Below, in pieces: positions 53,965-63,826 of a DNA stretch of 64,000 nt (position 1 is the stretch's first letter; every line of letters starts with the position of its first letter). The notes beneath the pieces were generated by a model that was not told the origin of the DNA, made no database searches, and saw only the letters and a program-made list of their open reading frames with translations. The stretch covers positions 62,001 through 126,000 of the forward strand of contig NZ_FNBB01000013.1 of assembly GCF_900102105.1 (NCBI RefSeq), in the 5' to 3' direction. The stretch is from Agrobacterium pusense. GTDB taxonomy: Bacteria; Pseudomonadota; Alphaproteobacteria; Rhizobiales; Rhizobiaceae. The translations under genes and the position numbers were made by a program.

Positions 53965-55092
53965 CTATATTTCCAGCTCTGGCTGATCTAATGGGTCAGT
54001 TAGCGAGGCTGGCGGCCAGACCCAGGCAACGAGCAAGTCGTAGAAAACACCAAGGATGACAGGGCCGACAAAAAGACCCACCAATCCGTGCGTCAGCGTC
54101 CCACCTATGACCCCAACAAGAATAACGGGCAAAGGTGTAGTTAGTCCCCGCGAGATGAGGATTGGCTTTAAAATGTTGTCAATCAACATCACCGGAACCG
54201 TCAGCGCGGAAAAGAAGGCAGCAGCATCGAGCGGCCAAGAAAACCATGTCCAGATCAGGAGCGGCAACAATATGAGTGCGGGACCGACTTGGATCAGACA
54301 AAGAATGAAAATGCTATAGATTAACGCACCACGGGCAGGAACGTCGAACGCCATAAAAATAAAGCCGCATAAGATTGCCTGCAGCAGCGCGACACCAATC
54401 ACGCCGCGAGAAACGTTTCTGACCGTGGTACCTGCAAGTCTTGTAAAGAGAACTCCTCTGTCACCAGCAATTCTGCTGGCCGCTGCCTGAACAACAAGAG
54501 AAAGGCGTGTGGCAACTGTCAGCAGGACGCCACAGAGAATAATAGATGCGACAAAGCTTAAAATGCCGCCGCCGATCGATAATGCTTTCGCGACAACAAC
54601 TGAGCCGACCTCTCTGAGCGGCTCCTTAAACGTGATGGCCGCGGCAGTCAGGTTCTCCGCTGCCTCGTTCCAGGCTTCGTAAAGCGCAGCTCCAATGATT
54701 GGAACCCCGTTCAACCGTTCAGGTGCTTTGGGCACCCCCAAGACCCCCGTGTCGGCAAATATTTTCTGCAAGGTATCGATCAAGTTTACGGCAGCAATTG
54801 CGAGCGGGGTGATGACCACGACAAGAAAAATAGAAACGAGCGTCATAGCCGCCATCCACTTAACGCCGCCGAACAGCCTCGTCAGACCAACCTGCAGGGG
54901 GAAAAGGGCTACCGTCATGATTGCCGCCCAGACCAAGATCAGGGCGAAGGGGGCTACGAGTAGAAATGACCAATAGGCAAGGGAAACGATGATCCCAAGC
55001 CTGATGAGGTCACCGACGCGAGCGTCGCTGGAGAGTTTACTTGCTTTTTCGGAATTCGGTCTGCTGTTGTCTTCCTCTGTCATGGTAGCCAT
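53965..55092 (-). CDS. AI-2E family transporter
   Basis: 375 residues with about eight membrane segments. Family blocks include VAPFALILVWAAIMTVALFPL near the start, LQAILCGFIFMAFDVP, LIQVGPALILLPLLIWTWFS and GVIGGTLTHGLVGLFVGPVILGVFYDLLVAW at the C-terminus. Members range from autoinducer-2 exporters to sodium/proton antiporters, so the substrate is open. Two close starts (55092, 55083); the first is used. Convergent with the small gene at 53661, divergent to nothing; PPK2 lies 29 bp upstream on the same strand. Confidence 0.88.
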   Translation of the reverse strand: MATMTEEDNSRPNSEKASKLSSDARVGDLIRLGIIVSLAYWSFLLVAPFALILVWAAIMTVALFPLQVGLTRLFGGVKWMAAMTLVSIFLVVVITPLAIAAVNLIDTLQKIFADTGVLGVPKAPERLNGVPIIGAALYEAWNEAAENLTAAAITFKEPLREVGSVVVAKALSIGGGILSFVASIILCGVLLTVATRLSLVVQAAASRIAGDRGVLFTRLAGTTVRNVSRGVIGVALLQAILCGFIFMAFDVPARGALIYSIFILCLIQVGPALILLPLLIWTWFSWPLDAAAFFSALTVPVMLIDNILKPILISRGLTTPLPVILVGVIGGTLTHGLVGLFVGPVILGVFYDLLVAWVWPPASLTDPLDQPELEI

Positions 55093-55121
55093 GGCACGAA
55101 CCCTCGGCTCGTCAAGAACAA

Positions 55122-55958
55122 TCAGTCACCATTGTGCGCCGCCTTGGTGAGATCAGGCACAATCCGGCGTGGACTTCTATCCTCGACAAACTCACTCGGC
55201 CTTTTCTGTCGCTTACCAAGATCCGGAGATTTATATGCTAGGCGTTCATAAGGAATAGACGAGAGAATGTGACTGATACAGTTGATGCGTGCCCGTTTCT
55301 TATCGTTCGACGGCACAATCCACCAGGGAGCATGCTCTGAATCCGTCATCCGAAGCATATCATCGTAGACCTGCGTGTAATCCCACCACCGTCGATAGGA
55401 TTCGACGTCCATCGGGCTCAGCTTCCACTGACGCAAAGGATCCTCAATCCGCTTCTTAAACCTGCGCTCTTGTTCTTCTTCACTAACATCTAGGAAGTAT
55501 TTGAGAAGCAGAACACCGCTTTCGACAATCGCGGCCTCAAAGCGAGGTGCAAGCTCCAAAAAACGGCGGGCTTTCTTTTCACTGGCAAAGCCCATGATGC
55601 GATCTACGCCGGCCCTGTTGTACCAACTGCGGTCAAAAATCACGATTTCGCCGGCAGCCGGAAGATGGGCAATGTATCGCTGCATGTAGATCTGGGATTT
55701 CTCCCGCTCGGTCGGCGCCGGCAGAGCGATGACCCGGAAGACCCTCGGGCTTACTCTTTCGAGAATTCTTTTGATGATACCGCCTTTGCCTGCTGCGTCG
55801 CGTCCTTCGAAGACAATCACGACGCGCGCGCCCGATTGTTTGACCCAGGCTTGGAGGTGCGCTAACTCCACTTGAAGACGTTTCATCTCCTTCTCATAAT
55901 TCCAAGGCTTTTTGTCTTTCTTTTCTTTTTCAGTATTCTCGCCATGTAATTCGCTCAT
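55122..55958 (-). CDS. ppk2: Polyphosphate kinase 2
   Basis: 278 residues from ATG 55958 (AGGAGGACGGC upstream); a longer frame to 56030 has no such site. PPK2 core: Walker A region FEGRDAAGKGGIIKRILE (50-67), VFRVIALPAPTEREKSQ, Walker B region EIVIFDRSWYNRAGVDRIMGF, and lid-like FLDVSEEEQERRFKKR followed by EDPLRQWKLSPMD. PPK2 enzymes move phosphate between polyphosphate and nucleoside diphosphates. Length and PAPTEREKSQ-type signature fit class I. The C-terminus is basic. Same direction as the AI-2E gene. Confidence 0.92.
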   Translation of the reverse strand: MSELHGENTEKEKKDKKPWNYEKEMKRLQVELAHLQAWVKQSGARVVIVFEGRDAAGKGGIIKRILERVSPRVFRVIALPAPTEREKSQIYMQRYIAHLPAAGEIVIFDRSWYNRAGVDRIMGFASEKKARRFLELAPRFEAAIVESGVLLLKYFLDVSEEEQERRFKKRIEDPLRQWKLSPMDVESYRRWWDYTQVYDDMLRMTDSEHAPWWIVPSNDKKRARINCISHILSSIPYERLAYKSPDLGKRQKRPSEFVEDRSPRRIVPDLTKAAHNGD

Positions 55959-56278
55959 GCCGTCCTCCTGAATTACCGCCGATACCGATTTGCGAGGTCG
56001 TTGTGCGTAGGCGGATACGCACTTACGCAAGCAAAGCAGCCGTCACCGTCATACGGGAAACCTAATGCACCGCTGGTGCCGAGGATCGTAATATCCTGTA
56101 TCCTCTGTGTAATACATGGGCGCGGCAGAGCGGCGCCAGCCCCCACGCGGAAATGTCCGTCTGGAGCGGTCGAGATAAAATGGTAGACGTGACAGGGCAT
56201 TTGTAGCTGTCCCGCACCTGTCATTCCGGCTGCCTGGTAAATTCGAGTAAAATACGCTGTCACGCGGCGAACCGCGCT
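55959..56278. other. Divergent promoter region
   Basis: 320 bp between ppk2 and the small gene at 56279. Frames in it have no support. Expected to hold promoters for both directions. Confidence 0.35.
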
Positions 56279-56620
56279 ATGATCCGAATTTCTAGTCATC
56301 GAAGAATTATCGGGTGCGTGATGGTGGGACCTGGCTCTGACAAATCGTCGAACTCACGCGGGCTTTCCGCCGCATTAGATCGTTTCCCAACTTTACCGAG
56401 ACACATAGAAAACCTTTTTGCGATCGACGAGGACTTCCGTGGGTTATGCGAGGATCTCGCCGACGCCGAGGCCGCACTGGATAGATGTAAAACCTTGTCC
56501 GCCGACATAAGAGACGCGCGTAAACTGGAATATGAAGAGATTGTCGATAGTCTTTCCCGGGAAATTGAGCAGGCTCTTGCTCGTGCAAACGTCGTCCTTC
56601 TGAGACCGAAAGGACATTAG
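56279..56620 (+). CDS. Small helical protein, paralogue of the one at 53661
   Basis: 113 residues; an in-frame ATG at 56321 would give 99. The middle and C-terminal parts (IDEDFRGLCEDLADAEAALDRCK, LEYEEIVDSLSREIEQALAR) are helical and similar to the 53661 product. No known domain. It sits upstream of the SulP gene on the same strand, 208 bp away. Confidence 0.6.
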   Translation: MIRISSHRRIIGCVMVGPGSDKSSNSRGLSAALDRFPTLPRHIENLFAIDEDFRGLCEDLADAEAALDRCKTLSADIRDARKLEYEEIVDSLSREIEQALARANVVLLRPKGH

Positions 56621-56828
56621 TCTCAGCGTGAGCCGTCTTTGGACTAAGGATCGACCTGAGTAAATTACAGTATCTTACTTCGCATCGACGGCGAGGTAGG
56701 CGACCCTCCAGATTGTCTCGCGGCTCGATACCGGAATATTCGGAACAGCGTTTTGTAAACGCGTCCCATCTTCCAACCATCGCGATTGGTGCGCTGGACA
56801 GTGTGATTGTCTGCAGTGGAGTTGGACG

Positions 56829-58502
56829 ATGAGTTTACATGCAACAGACGACGGCCACCCATCTCGCTCGCATTCAGTGAAAAACGATGTCGTTGCCGGT
56901 TTGGTGGCAGCCGCCGTCGTCCTTCCTAAAGCCATGGCTTACGCGACTGTGGCTGGCTTGCCTGTCACGGTCGGGTTTTACACCGCATTTCTTCCTATGA
57001 TCATTTACGCTTGCCTCGGCTCATCGCGCGTCCTGAGTGTGAGTTCGACGACCACGATAGCGATATTGACCGCCGCGGAATTGCAGGCTGTTGTGCCTGA
57101 TGGTGATCCACAAAAGCTGGTCGTCGCGACGGCGACATTCACCGCGCTGACTGGCGTCCTCTTATTAATAGCATCAGGGATGCGTCTAGGATTCGTTGCT
57201 AATTTCATTTCAGTCCCAGTCCTGACAGGGTTTAAGGCTGGAATTGGGGTAGTGATTATCCTCGACCAATTGCCCAAGCTGTTTGGGCTGCACATCACGA
57301 AGACCGGGTTCTTCAGGGATATTTTTGCATTTTTGGAGCAGCTCCCAGAAACATCAATAATTACTGCCGCGGTTGGATTGCTCGCCCTTTTTCTGTTGCT
57401 GGTGGTCGAAAAATTGCGCCCGCATTCGCCTGCACCGCTCGCCGTTGTCGCAGGCGCCATTCTCGCGTCCTGGATGATGAACTTGAGTGGCCGAGGTGTT
57501 GCGACCGTTGGTAACATACCGCAATCACTGCCCTCACTGACTTTGCCCGATCTTGGCTTGATCATGGCGTTGTTGCCTGGAGCAATCGGCGTCGCCCTCA
57601 TGAGTTTTACCGAAACGGTTGCAGCAGGAAGAGCATTCGCAAATCCATCTGATCCACCCATTCGCCCAAACCGTGAATTACTCGCTGTCGGTGCGGCCAA
57701 TCTGGGAGGGGCATTTTTCGGTGCCATGCCGTCCGGGGGCGGGACGTCGCAAACGGCTGTTGTACGCGCAGTGGGCGGGCGCACCCAGTTGGCATCTTTC
57801 GTGACGGCCGCCGTCTCGGTCGCCACTATGCTCGTTCTGGCCCCGTTTCTGGGCCTTCTCCCCCAGGCCGCGCTCGCAGCCGTCGTCATTGTGTATTCGC
57901 TCGGTTTAATTCAACCCAGTGAGTTTTGGGAAATACGCCAAGTTCGCCACATGGAATTCCGTTGGGCGTTGGCCGCGTTTCTTGGCGTGCTGTTCTTCGG
58001 AACGTTGCAGGGCATAATTGTTGCCATCATTGTGTCGCTGCTCGGTCTTTCCAGTCAGGCGGCAAACCCGAAAATTCACGTGATCGGCCGCGATCGCGGC
58101 AGCAAAGCACTTCGGCCAGTGTCGGCGTCCGACGACGAAACAATGGAAGGTCTTCTCATCCTGCGCCCTGAAGGCCGCTTATTTTTCGCAAACGTACAAC
58201 AGGTAGCGGACCGCATCAGAGCGATTGTGTCCGAGAAGAAACCTTATGTGCTGCTTCTGGATCTGAGCAGGGTTTTCGACATCGAATACTCAGCCATTCA
58301 AATGCTGATCGTCAGCGACCAGAACCTCGCCAAACGAGGCGTAGCCCTTTGGCTCGCAAACCTCAATCCGGATGTGCTCGACTATGTCCGTGCGTCAGGT
58401 CTCGCATCGCAGCTTGGTGACACGAGGATGTTTAAGCTCGTGGATGACGGTGTACGTCATTTTGAGAAGAGCGCTAGCTTATCTGCTCCGAACAATAGCT
58501 GA
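56829..58502 (+). CDS. SulP-family anion transporter with STAS domain
   Basis: 557 residues. SulP membrane domain: DVVAGLVAAAVVLPKAMAYATVAGLPVTVGFYTAFLPMIIYACLGSSRVLSVSSTTT is the well-known start (about 20-75), then ANLGGAFFGAMPSGGGTSQTAVVRAVGGRTQLAS with the conserved loop. A C-terminal STAS domain (about 430-545; GRLFFANVQQVADRIRAIVSEKKPYVLLLDLSRVFDIEYSA) matches the family. It may transport sulfate, bicarbonate or another anion; the protein alone does not tell. Neighbouring small helical gene and channel genes suggest a role in ion balance. Confidence 0.92.
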   Translation: MSLHATDDGHPSRSHSVKNDVVAGLVAAAVVLPKAMAYATVAGLPVTVGFYTAFLPMIIYACLGSSRVLSVSSTTTIAILTAAELQAVVPDGDPQKLVVATATFTALTGVLLLIASGMRLGFVANFISVPVLTGFKAGIGVVIILDQLPKLFGLHITKTGFFRDIFAFLEQLPETSIITAAVGLLALFLLLVVEKLRPHSPAPLAVVAGAILASWMMNLSGRGVATVGNIPQSLPSLTLPDLGLIMALLPGAIGVALMSFTETVAAGRAFANPSDPPIRPNRELLAVGAANLGGAFFGAMPSGGGTSQTAVVRAVGGRTQLASFVTAAVSVATMLVLAPFLGLLPQAALAAVVIVYSLGLIQPSEFWEIRQVRHMEFRWALAAFLGVLFFGTLQGIIVAIIVSLLGLSSQAANPKIHVIGRDRGSKALRPVSASDDETMEGLLILRPEGRLFFANVQQVADRIRAIVSEKKPYVLLLDLSRVFDIEYSAIQMLIVSDQNLAKRGVALWLANLNPDVLDYVRASGLASQLGDTRMFKLVDDGVRHFEKSASLSAPNNS

Positions 58503-58579
58503 CCAGCGATTGAGCCAGGTTTTGTTGCGCAGAGTCTCGATCGCAACCTTGAAATCCCCTAAGACAATAAGGTCGTTCA

Positions 58580-59044
58580 ATGCTTCTCGTCATCCTGGTT
58601 GCTGCTGGTTTACTTTTTCTCACCATCGTTCTCCACGGACTGGTTGTGATGTGTCTCTATCATTTATCCATAAGTAAATTCAGAAATGCCCGCGAGTTAT
58701 CAGGATCTGCAAGGCTATGCCTAACCTATGTGTTTGTTATTGGTTTTGTCCTGGCCCACTTCGGTGAAATTGTTATGTGGGCCACAGCTTATAGAGCCTT
58801 TGGAGCGCTCGCCAGCATGGAGGAGGCGATCTACTTTTCCGCCATAACCTTTGCGACAATCGGTTACGGCGATGTCACTCTCTCGGGTGAATGGAGAATC
58901 GCGAGCGCCTTTGAAGGTGTCAATGGCATCCTGCTTTTCGGCTGGACAACTGCTTTTTTGTTCAAGGTATCCGGCACGCTCTGGTTCGCCGACGGGGGGT
59001 CAACTGCATTCCAAGACAGGACAAATGAGACGATTCCCCGTTGA
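58580..59044 (+). CDS. Ion channel protein (two-TM potassium-channel type)
   Basis: 154 residues. Three hydrophobic segments with a pore region AITFATIGYGDVTLSGEW: selectivity filter TIGYGD at 93-98, as in Ion_trans_2 potassium channels. No RCK or other regulatory domain. It follows the SulP gene by 77 bp and precedes MscS by 104 bp. Predicted inner-membrane potassium channel; selectivity rests on the filter motif only. Confidence 0.88.
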   Translation: MLLVILVAAGLLFLTIVLHGLVVMCLYHLSISKFRNARELSGSARLCLTYVFVIGFVLAHFGEIVMWATAYRAFGALASMEEAIYFSAITFATIGYGDVTLSGEWRIASAFEGVNGILLFGWTTAFLFKVSGTLWFADGGSTAFQDRTNETIPR

Positions 59045-59148
59045 GCGTTCAGGCCCGTCCGTAGGTTACGGTAATCTACATATACAGCCCAAATGGCACA
59101 GATATCCTGAGCTTATGCTTCTCGGCTGCTCATCAGGAAATTCCGATA

Positions 59149-61083
59149 ATGAAAAGGCTCCTTCTTTCCCTGTTCGTACTTTTGAATGTTCTCCCCGCCG
59201 TTGCTCAAACAGTGGCGCCTCCTGCAGAGAAGATAGAAGCACTGACCCGTTTGCTTCAAGACCCCGACATCCAGGCATGGATCAAGCGTGCAGACCATGT
59301 CGCGGAGCCTGCTCCAGTGGAAGACACGACTGGGATGACGATTTCCACTTGGGAGTCCGCGGTACGTGATCGTTTGAGGCAGACCATCTCAAGCGTACCT
59401 CGCATCCCGACAGAGGTGGCAAGTGCGGTCCGCCGAGTAAGAGCGGAAGCCACCTCTGACGTGTATGCTCCTGTCCTCATGATCTTTACAGGCTTTGTAT
59501 TGGTCGGGTTGTTTGCAGAACGACTTTATCTTGGCTTGCGAGCGGTTCCGAATGACGGTGCGACGAGAGTCTTATCCGTCGTGATATTTGCCTTCGCAAT
59601 GGCAATCCTCTTCCTCGCGATCGACTGGCCGCCTTTGGTGCGAACCGTCTTACTTATCTATCTCATCGCGTTAGTCGGTTTCCGGCTCGTGTCATCATTC
59701 TTGGCAATCAGCAGTATTCGCGAAGGTTTGGTGAAGTGGCGTGTCTTTGCTGCCCTTGCGATTTTTGCGTTCGCGAACGCGGTGGCCGGCCCGCTGATCG
59801 GGGTAGATCGAAGTGTCGTTGACGCGCTGTCCTACCTCAGCTCCCTTGTCCTGCTAGCGTTTTTGCTCGTGGCAATTTGGTCGGTGCAAAAACACAGCGT
59901 TCGGCGAAAGCTTGTGCTGACGATCGCTGTGGTGTGTGTCTGGTCGTTGTGGAGCCTCGGTTTCAAGGGGCTGTTCTGGCTTGGCGTGTACGCACTCATT
60001 CTTCCAGCCACGCTCCGAGCTGTGGAAAGGGGTGTCCTGCGTACCGCCCCTGATCTCAAGGGACTGCGTAGCGTACTTCTCGTACGTGGAGCACGAGCAG
60101 TAGTTATTGCCTTGGCACTTGGCTGGCTCACGGTCGTCTGGAAGATGAATCCGGAAGGGCTCGCTCAGCGCGACCCACTCGTATCTGCGTTTTTCTATGG
60201 CTTGCTCAAAAGTATCATGGTTGTGCTCATAGCTGACCTTCTATGGCATTTGGCAAAGAGCTGGATCGACAGCACCCTCGTCACAGACGGTGACGAGGGT
60301 CTAACTCCACAGGACCGCGCCAGGCGTGGCCGGCTGCGGACTTTGCTACCGATCATGCGTAACGGGTTGGCAGCCGTGGGCCTCACCATTACGGCACTCC
60401 TTGTGCTGGCTGAACTCGGTGTGGAGATCGGGCCGTTGATCGCTGGTGCTGGTGTGTTCGGCGTAGCGATCGGCTTCGGCTCCCAGACGCTGGTCAAGGA
60501 TGTTATCAGCGGCGTTTTCTATATGCTCGATGATGCCTTTAGAGTGGGAGAATATATTCAGGCGAAGAACTACAAAGGAACCGTTGAGGGCTTCAGTCTT
60601 CGCTCTGTCCGCCTGCGTCATCATCGCGGCCCAATATTTACGGTTCCATTCGGGGAGCTAGGCGCGGTCGAAAACATGAGCCGCGACTGGGGGGTCGTAA
60701 AATTCCGTATTTCCGTGGGGTTCGACGCTGACGTTGAAAAAGCCAGGAAGCTTACCAAGAAAATCGGTGCAACGATGCTCGAAGACCCGGAGTTTGGTCC
60801 TTTGTTCATCGAGCCCCTGAAAATGAAAGGCGTTGAGGAGTTCGGAGACTACGGAATGGTGTTGAGTTTTGGCATGACCCTGAAGCCCTCGCCGATGCAA
60901 TCCTTCATCCGGCGCCGCGCCAATCTCTTGCTTCGTGAGGCCTTCGTCGCAAACGGCATTCAGTTTGCTCAGCCGATGGTAAATGTCGGAGGAGAGAACC
61001 CTGGCGGCAACGTGACCGCGGCGGCACTTCAGACGATTACCAAAGCGCACGCGACGGCAACCCTGGAAGCGGGAGGCGCCTAA
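59149..61083 (+). CDS. MscS-family mechanosensitive channel, large type
   Basis: 644 residues. Signal peptide (LLLSLFVLLNVLPAVAQ), a periplasmic helical part (about 25-105), several membrane helices, and the MscS core at about 410-590: TALLVLAELGVEIGPLIAGAGVFGVAIGFGSQTLVKDVISGVFYMLDDAFRVGEYIQ (pore helix TM3 with Gly/Ala pattern, then the beta domain GTVEGFSLRSVRLRHHRG). Such channels open on membrane tension and release solutes during osmotic downshock. It is longer than E. coli MscS and closer to the YnaI/YbdG-like class. Confidence 0.9.
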   Translation: MKRLLLSLFVLLNVLPAVAQTVAPPAEKIEALTRLLQDPDIQAWIKRADHVAEPAPVEDTTGMTISTWESAVRDRLRQTISSVPRIPTEVASAVRRVRAEATSDVYAPVLMIFTGFVLVGLFAERLYLGLRAVPNDGATRVLSVVIFAFAMAILFLAIDWPPLVRTVLLIYLIALVGFRLVSSFLAISSIREGLVKWRVFAALAIFAFANAVAGPLIGVDRSVVDALSYLSSLVLLAFLLVAIWSVQKHSVRRKLVLTIAVVCVWSLWSLGFKGLFWLGVYALILPATLRAVERGVLRTAPDLKGLRSVLLVRGARAVVIALALGWLTVVWKMNPEGLAQRDPLVSAFFYGLLKSIMVVLIADLLWHLAKSWIDSTLVTDGDEGLTPQDRARRGRLRTLLPIMRNGLAAVGLTITALLVLAELGVEIGPLIAGAGVFGVAIGFGSQTLVKDVISGVFYMLDDAFRVGEYIQAKNYKGTVEGFSLRSVRLRHHRGPIFTVPFGELGAVENMSRDWGVVKFRISVGFDADVEKARKLTKKIGATMLEDPEFGPLFIEPLKMKGVEEFGDYGMVLSFGMTLKPSPMQSFIRRRANLLLREAFVANGIQFAQPMVNVGGENPGGNVTAAALQTITKAHATATLEAGGA

Positions 61084-61123
61084 TATCGGCCAAGGTTTCG
61101 CTGTGTTTCGCGATGGAGGACCT

Positions 61124-61570
61124 ATGGACACGCCACCAATTATCAACGAATACGCCGAAATAATACAAACATCCCTTGCACCAGTTTTTCTGCTAGCGGG
61201 GACGGCGGCGTTTGTTGGCATCTACAATATGCGGCTTGGAAGGGTCGCCGACAGGCTAAACGAGGTCGGCGATAAAGATGTGCCAGGTGAACGGGGGGCG
61301 CAATGGCTTAGTTACCTCCGGCGGCGCACCCTCATACTTGAGACCGCAGTCATTCTCGGCGTTCTCGCCGGCATCTGCACTTGCGCCGCGATTCTCAATC
61401 TTCTCGCTGGAGCGCTCTATATTCGTCTCAGGCCGGAAAATCTGCCATGGTTTTTCGGAGGAGCAATCGTGTGTCTTATGCTTTCCCTTATCGCATTTCT
61501 AACCGAGCTCACCTACGCGGGACGAAGTATGGTGCGGCAGATCCGGACCCGTTTTCCGCTTCGCGAATAA
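61124..61570 (+). CDS. DUF2721 membrane protein
   Basis: 148 residues from ATG 61124 with GGAGG upstream; a start 21 nt earlier is less likely. Three hydrophobic segments (TSLAPVFLLAGTAAFVGIYNMRLGRVADR, ILETAVILGVLAGICTCAAI, WFFGGAIVCLMLSLIAFL). The block LAPVFLLAGTAAFVGIYNMRLGRV is the DUF2721 signature. Function unknown. Four bases separate it from the Nudix gene, so they may be co-transcribed. Confidence 0.82.
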   Translation: MDTPPIINEYAEIIQTSLAPVFLLAGTAAFVGIYNMRLGRVADRLNEVGDKDVPGERGAQWLSYLRRRTLILETAVILGVLAGICTCAAILNLLAGALYIRLRPENLPWFFGGAIVCLMLSLIAFLTELTYAGRSMVRQIRTRFPLRE

Positions 61571-61573
61571 ACA

Positions 61574-62149
61574 GTGTTTGCAGCATTTCGTATTTCAACG
61601 AACTTGCTATCGAGCAATCTCGAAGTGCCCTCCCGGCTTGGACGACTACGCCAGCGTTCTACAATCCAAATGGAACTTTCAGTGGTTTTCAGCGCTAAAG
61701 AAAAAGGTCTTGCAGACGCCACGGTTTGGCAAGCCGGTGCCTTTTGTCTACGGCGTGATGTGAACGATGATCTCGAAATTCTCCTGATCGAAAGCAGGCG
61801 AAACGGCCTGTGGGGCGTTCCCAAAGGTCACATCGAATCGAATGAGACGACGGCTGCTACTGCAAAGCGCGAAGCCTTTGAGGAGGCGGGAGTTCTAGGG
61901 GATATTAACGCGATTCCATTCGGGATGTTTCGTTACAAGAAAGACAGTTGCGCGACTATTTTCCATGTAACCGTACACGAACTCACGGTTGCCTCGATAG
62001 CGGAAATCTTCCCAGAGAAAACTCTACGACCTTCCAAATGGTTTCCGATCAAATCAGCGGTACGGACCGCTTCCCACCCCGGATTAAAGAGGCTGCTGCA
62101 AAAGTTGGCAGGTTCTGAATGCGGCAGACATCAACAGCTCCAAGATTAA
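61574..62149 (+). CDS. Nudix hydrolase
   Basis: 191 residues from GTG; an ATG at 61670 would give 159. Nudix box: GHIESNETTAATAKREAFEEAGV (G-x5-E-x7-REUxEExGU) at about 83-104. It follows GAFCLRRDVNDDLEILLIESRRNGLWGVPKG. The fold resembles diadenosine polyphosphate or diphosphoinositol polyphosphate hydrolases (FRYKKDS... FPEKTLRPSKWFP), which could tie in with PPK2 nearby; that is inference. No signal. Confidence 0.85.
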   Translation: MFAAFRISTNLLSSNLEVPSRLGRLRQRSTIQMELSVVFSAKEKGLADATVWQAGAFCLRRDVNDDLEILLIESRRNGLWGVPKGHIESNETTAATAKREAFEEAGVLGDINAIPFGMFRYKKDSCATIFHVTVHELTVASIAEIFPEKTLRPSKWFPIKSAVRTASHPGLKRLLQKLAGSECGRHQQLQD

Positions 62150-62460
62150 TTTGGGACTTGTAACAACTGTCATGCTAAACACTAAATAGTTGCGCAAAAT
62201 GGATAAAAAGGCGAGTAAATTATATTCTTGGGGCCGAAAGTTCGGATCCCATCAAGGCGATAGAGCATTTTTTCGCGATCCGGTCGGGTAGCGAGTAAAT
62301 AATGCGGCGGGATCGCTATTCTTGGAAAGAGAATTGGCTTCAGGGCATGCAGGATTGGGCCTAGAATAGCATCACGATGCCGCTGAAGGATACGGCCCGA
62401 CAAGCGCTCGCACATCGTCTAGATATCGCCACCGGATTCCATAGAGATGTGCTTCTCCCT
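62150..62460. other. Region without gene, left border of the IS3-like element
   Basis: 311 bp with no supportable gene. The IS3-type reading frame only starts after the stop at 62460, so the left end of that element is missing or altered here. Confidence 0.4.
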
Positions 62461-62462
62461 AA

Positions 62463-62849
62463 ACTGCGCTCGCAGCCAAGAAAAAATCCGGGCAGCAGAC
62501 ATCGACGGCCGAGAAGACGATCAAGGACATCCGCCGCGCCACGCGCACGCACCATTCAGCCGAGGATAAAATCCGTGTCGTCCTGGAAGGCCTGCGTGGA
62601 GAAGACAGCATCGCTGCGGTCTGCCGCCGTGAGGGGATCGTCGAGAGCCTTTATTATAGCTGGTCGAAGGAATTTCTCGAAGCGGGCAAGAAGCGGCTCG
62701 CGGGCAATACCGCCCGTTCGGCAACGAGTGACGAGGTGAAGGCGCTGCGTCGTGAAAGCCGAGATCTGAAAAAGGCGCTGGCTGACCTTGCCCTGGAAAA
62801 CCGCCTGCTCAATAAAAGCATGATCGCGGATGGGGGCGACGACGAATGA
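62463..62849 (+). pseudogene. IS3-family OrfA, 5 prime end missing
   Basis: Frame reads EKTIKDIRRATRTHHSAEDK, RGEDSIAAVCRREGI and ALENRLLNKSMIADGGDDE, the HTH and leucine-zipper parts of an IS3-group OrfA. No ATG or GTG start lies in this frame after the stop at 62460. It ends with the ATGA overlap with OrfB that the family uses for coupling or frameshifting. Confidence 0.75.
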
Positions 62850-63826
62850 GATACCGCGCCACCGAGAAACTAGAAATCATTCGGCTCGTCGAATAGTCGC
62901 ACCTGTCGGCCGGGTAAACCCTCGACAAGCTCGGTATCCCAAGGCCGACCTCCTACCGCTGGTGTGATCGTCTCCTGACCCATGACGTCGAGGGCCTTGA
63001 GGACCGGACGTCTGCACCGTCGCGGGTTTGGAACCGCATCCCCGGCGATATCAGCGATCGCATCATCACCATGGCGCTGGATCATGCCGATCTGTCCCCG
63101 CGCGAGCTGGCGGTGAGGTTTACCGACACGGAAAGCTATTTCGTTTCAGAAGCTTCAGTCTATCGCCTGCTCAAGGCCCACGACCTGATCACGTCGCCAT
63201 CCTATATCGTCATCAAGGCCAATGATGAGTTCAAGGACAAGACTACGCGCCCGAACGAGATGTGGCAGACCGACTTCACCTACCTGAAGGTCATCGGCTG
63301 CGGATGGTTCTACCTGCCGACCACTCTCGACGACTTCTCGCGCTACATCATTACATGGAAGCTGTGCACCAGCATGAAGGTGGATGAGCTCACTGACACG
63401 CTTGACCTGGCACTGGCCGCCTCAGGCTGCGACAAGGTCAAGGTCGAGCACCGGCCGCGCCTGCTGTCCGACAATGGCCCGTGTTACGTCGCATCCGATC
63501 TCGGCGAATGGTTGGAGACATACAAGATCAACCAGGCCCATGGCGCTCCCGGCCATCCTCAAACGCAAGGCAAGATCGAGCGTTGGCATCAGACGCTCAA
63601 GAACCGCGTCCTGATGAAAAACTACTTCTTCAAAGAAGACCTCGAAGCCCAGATCGCGGCCTTCGTCGACCGCTACAATCATCGCCGATACCACGAGAGC
63701 CTCGACAATCTCGCCCCGGCCGACGGCTATTTCGGGCGCGGCCAGACCATCCTGCGCGAACGCGAAAGGATCAAACGCGACACCATCAAACAGCGCCGCT
63801 TGAACCATCCGGCCAAAGCGGCTTAA
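62846..63826 (+). pseudogene. IS3-family OrfB (DDE transposase) with two stop codons
   Basis: From ATG 62846 the frame has TAG after IIRLVE and TAA a few codons later in SHLSAG*TLD; the rest, LDKLGIPRPTSYRW, is in frame and continues to the stop at 63826. The part after 63071 (251 codons) holds the HTH_21 and integrase core: TDFTYLKVIGCGWFY (first Asp), LLSDNGPCYVASDL (second Asp) and HPQTQGKIERWHQTLKNR (Glu). The catalytic residues survive, but full-length translation would not. Confidence 0.8.

Noticed and set aside
57005..57889. 294-codon minus-strand frame inside the SulP gene
   Set aside because: Shadow of the real coding frame; low-complexity Ala/Thr/Arg product without ribosome-binding site.
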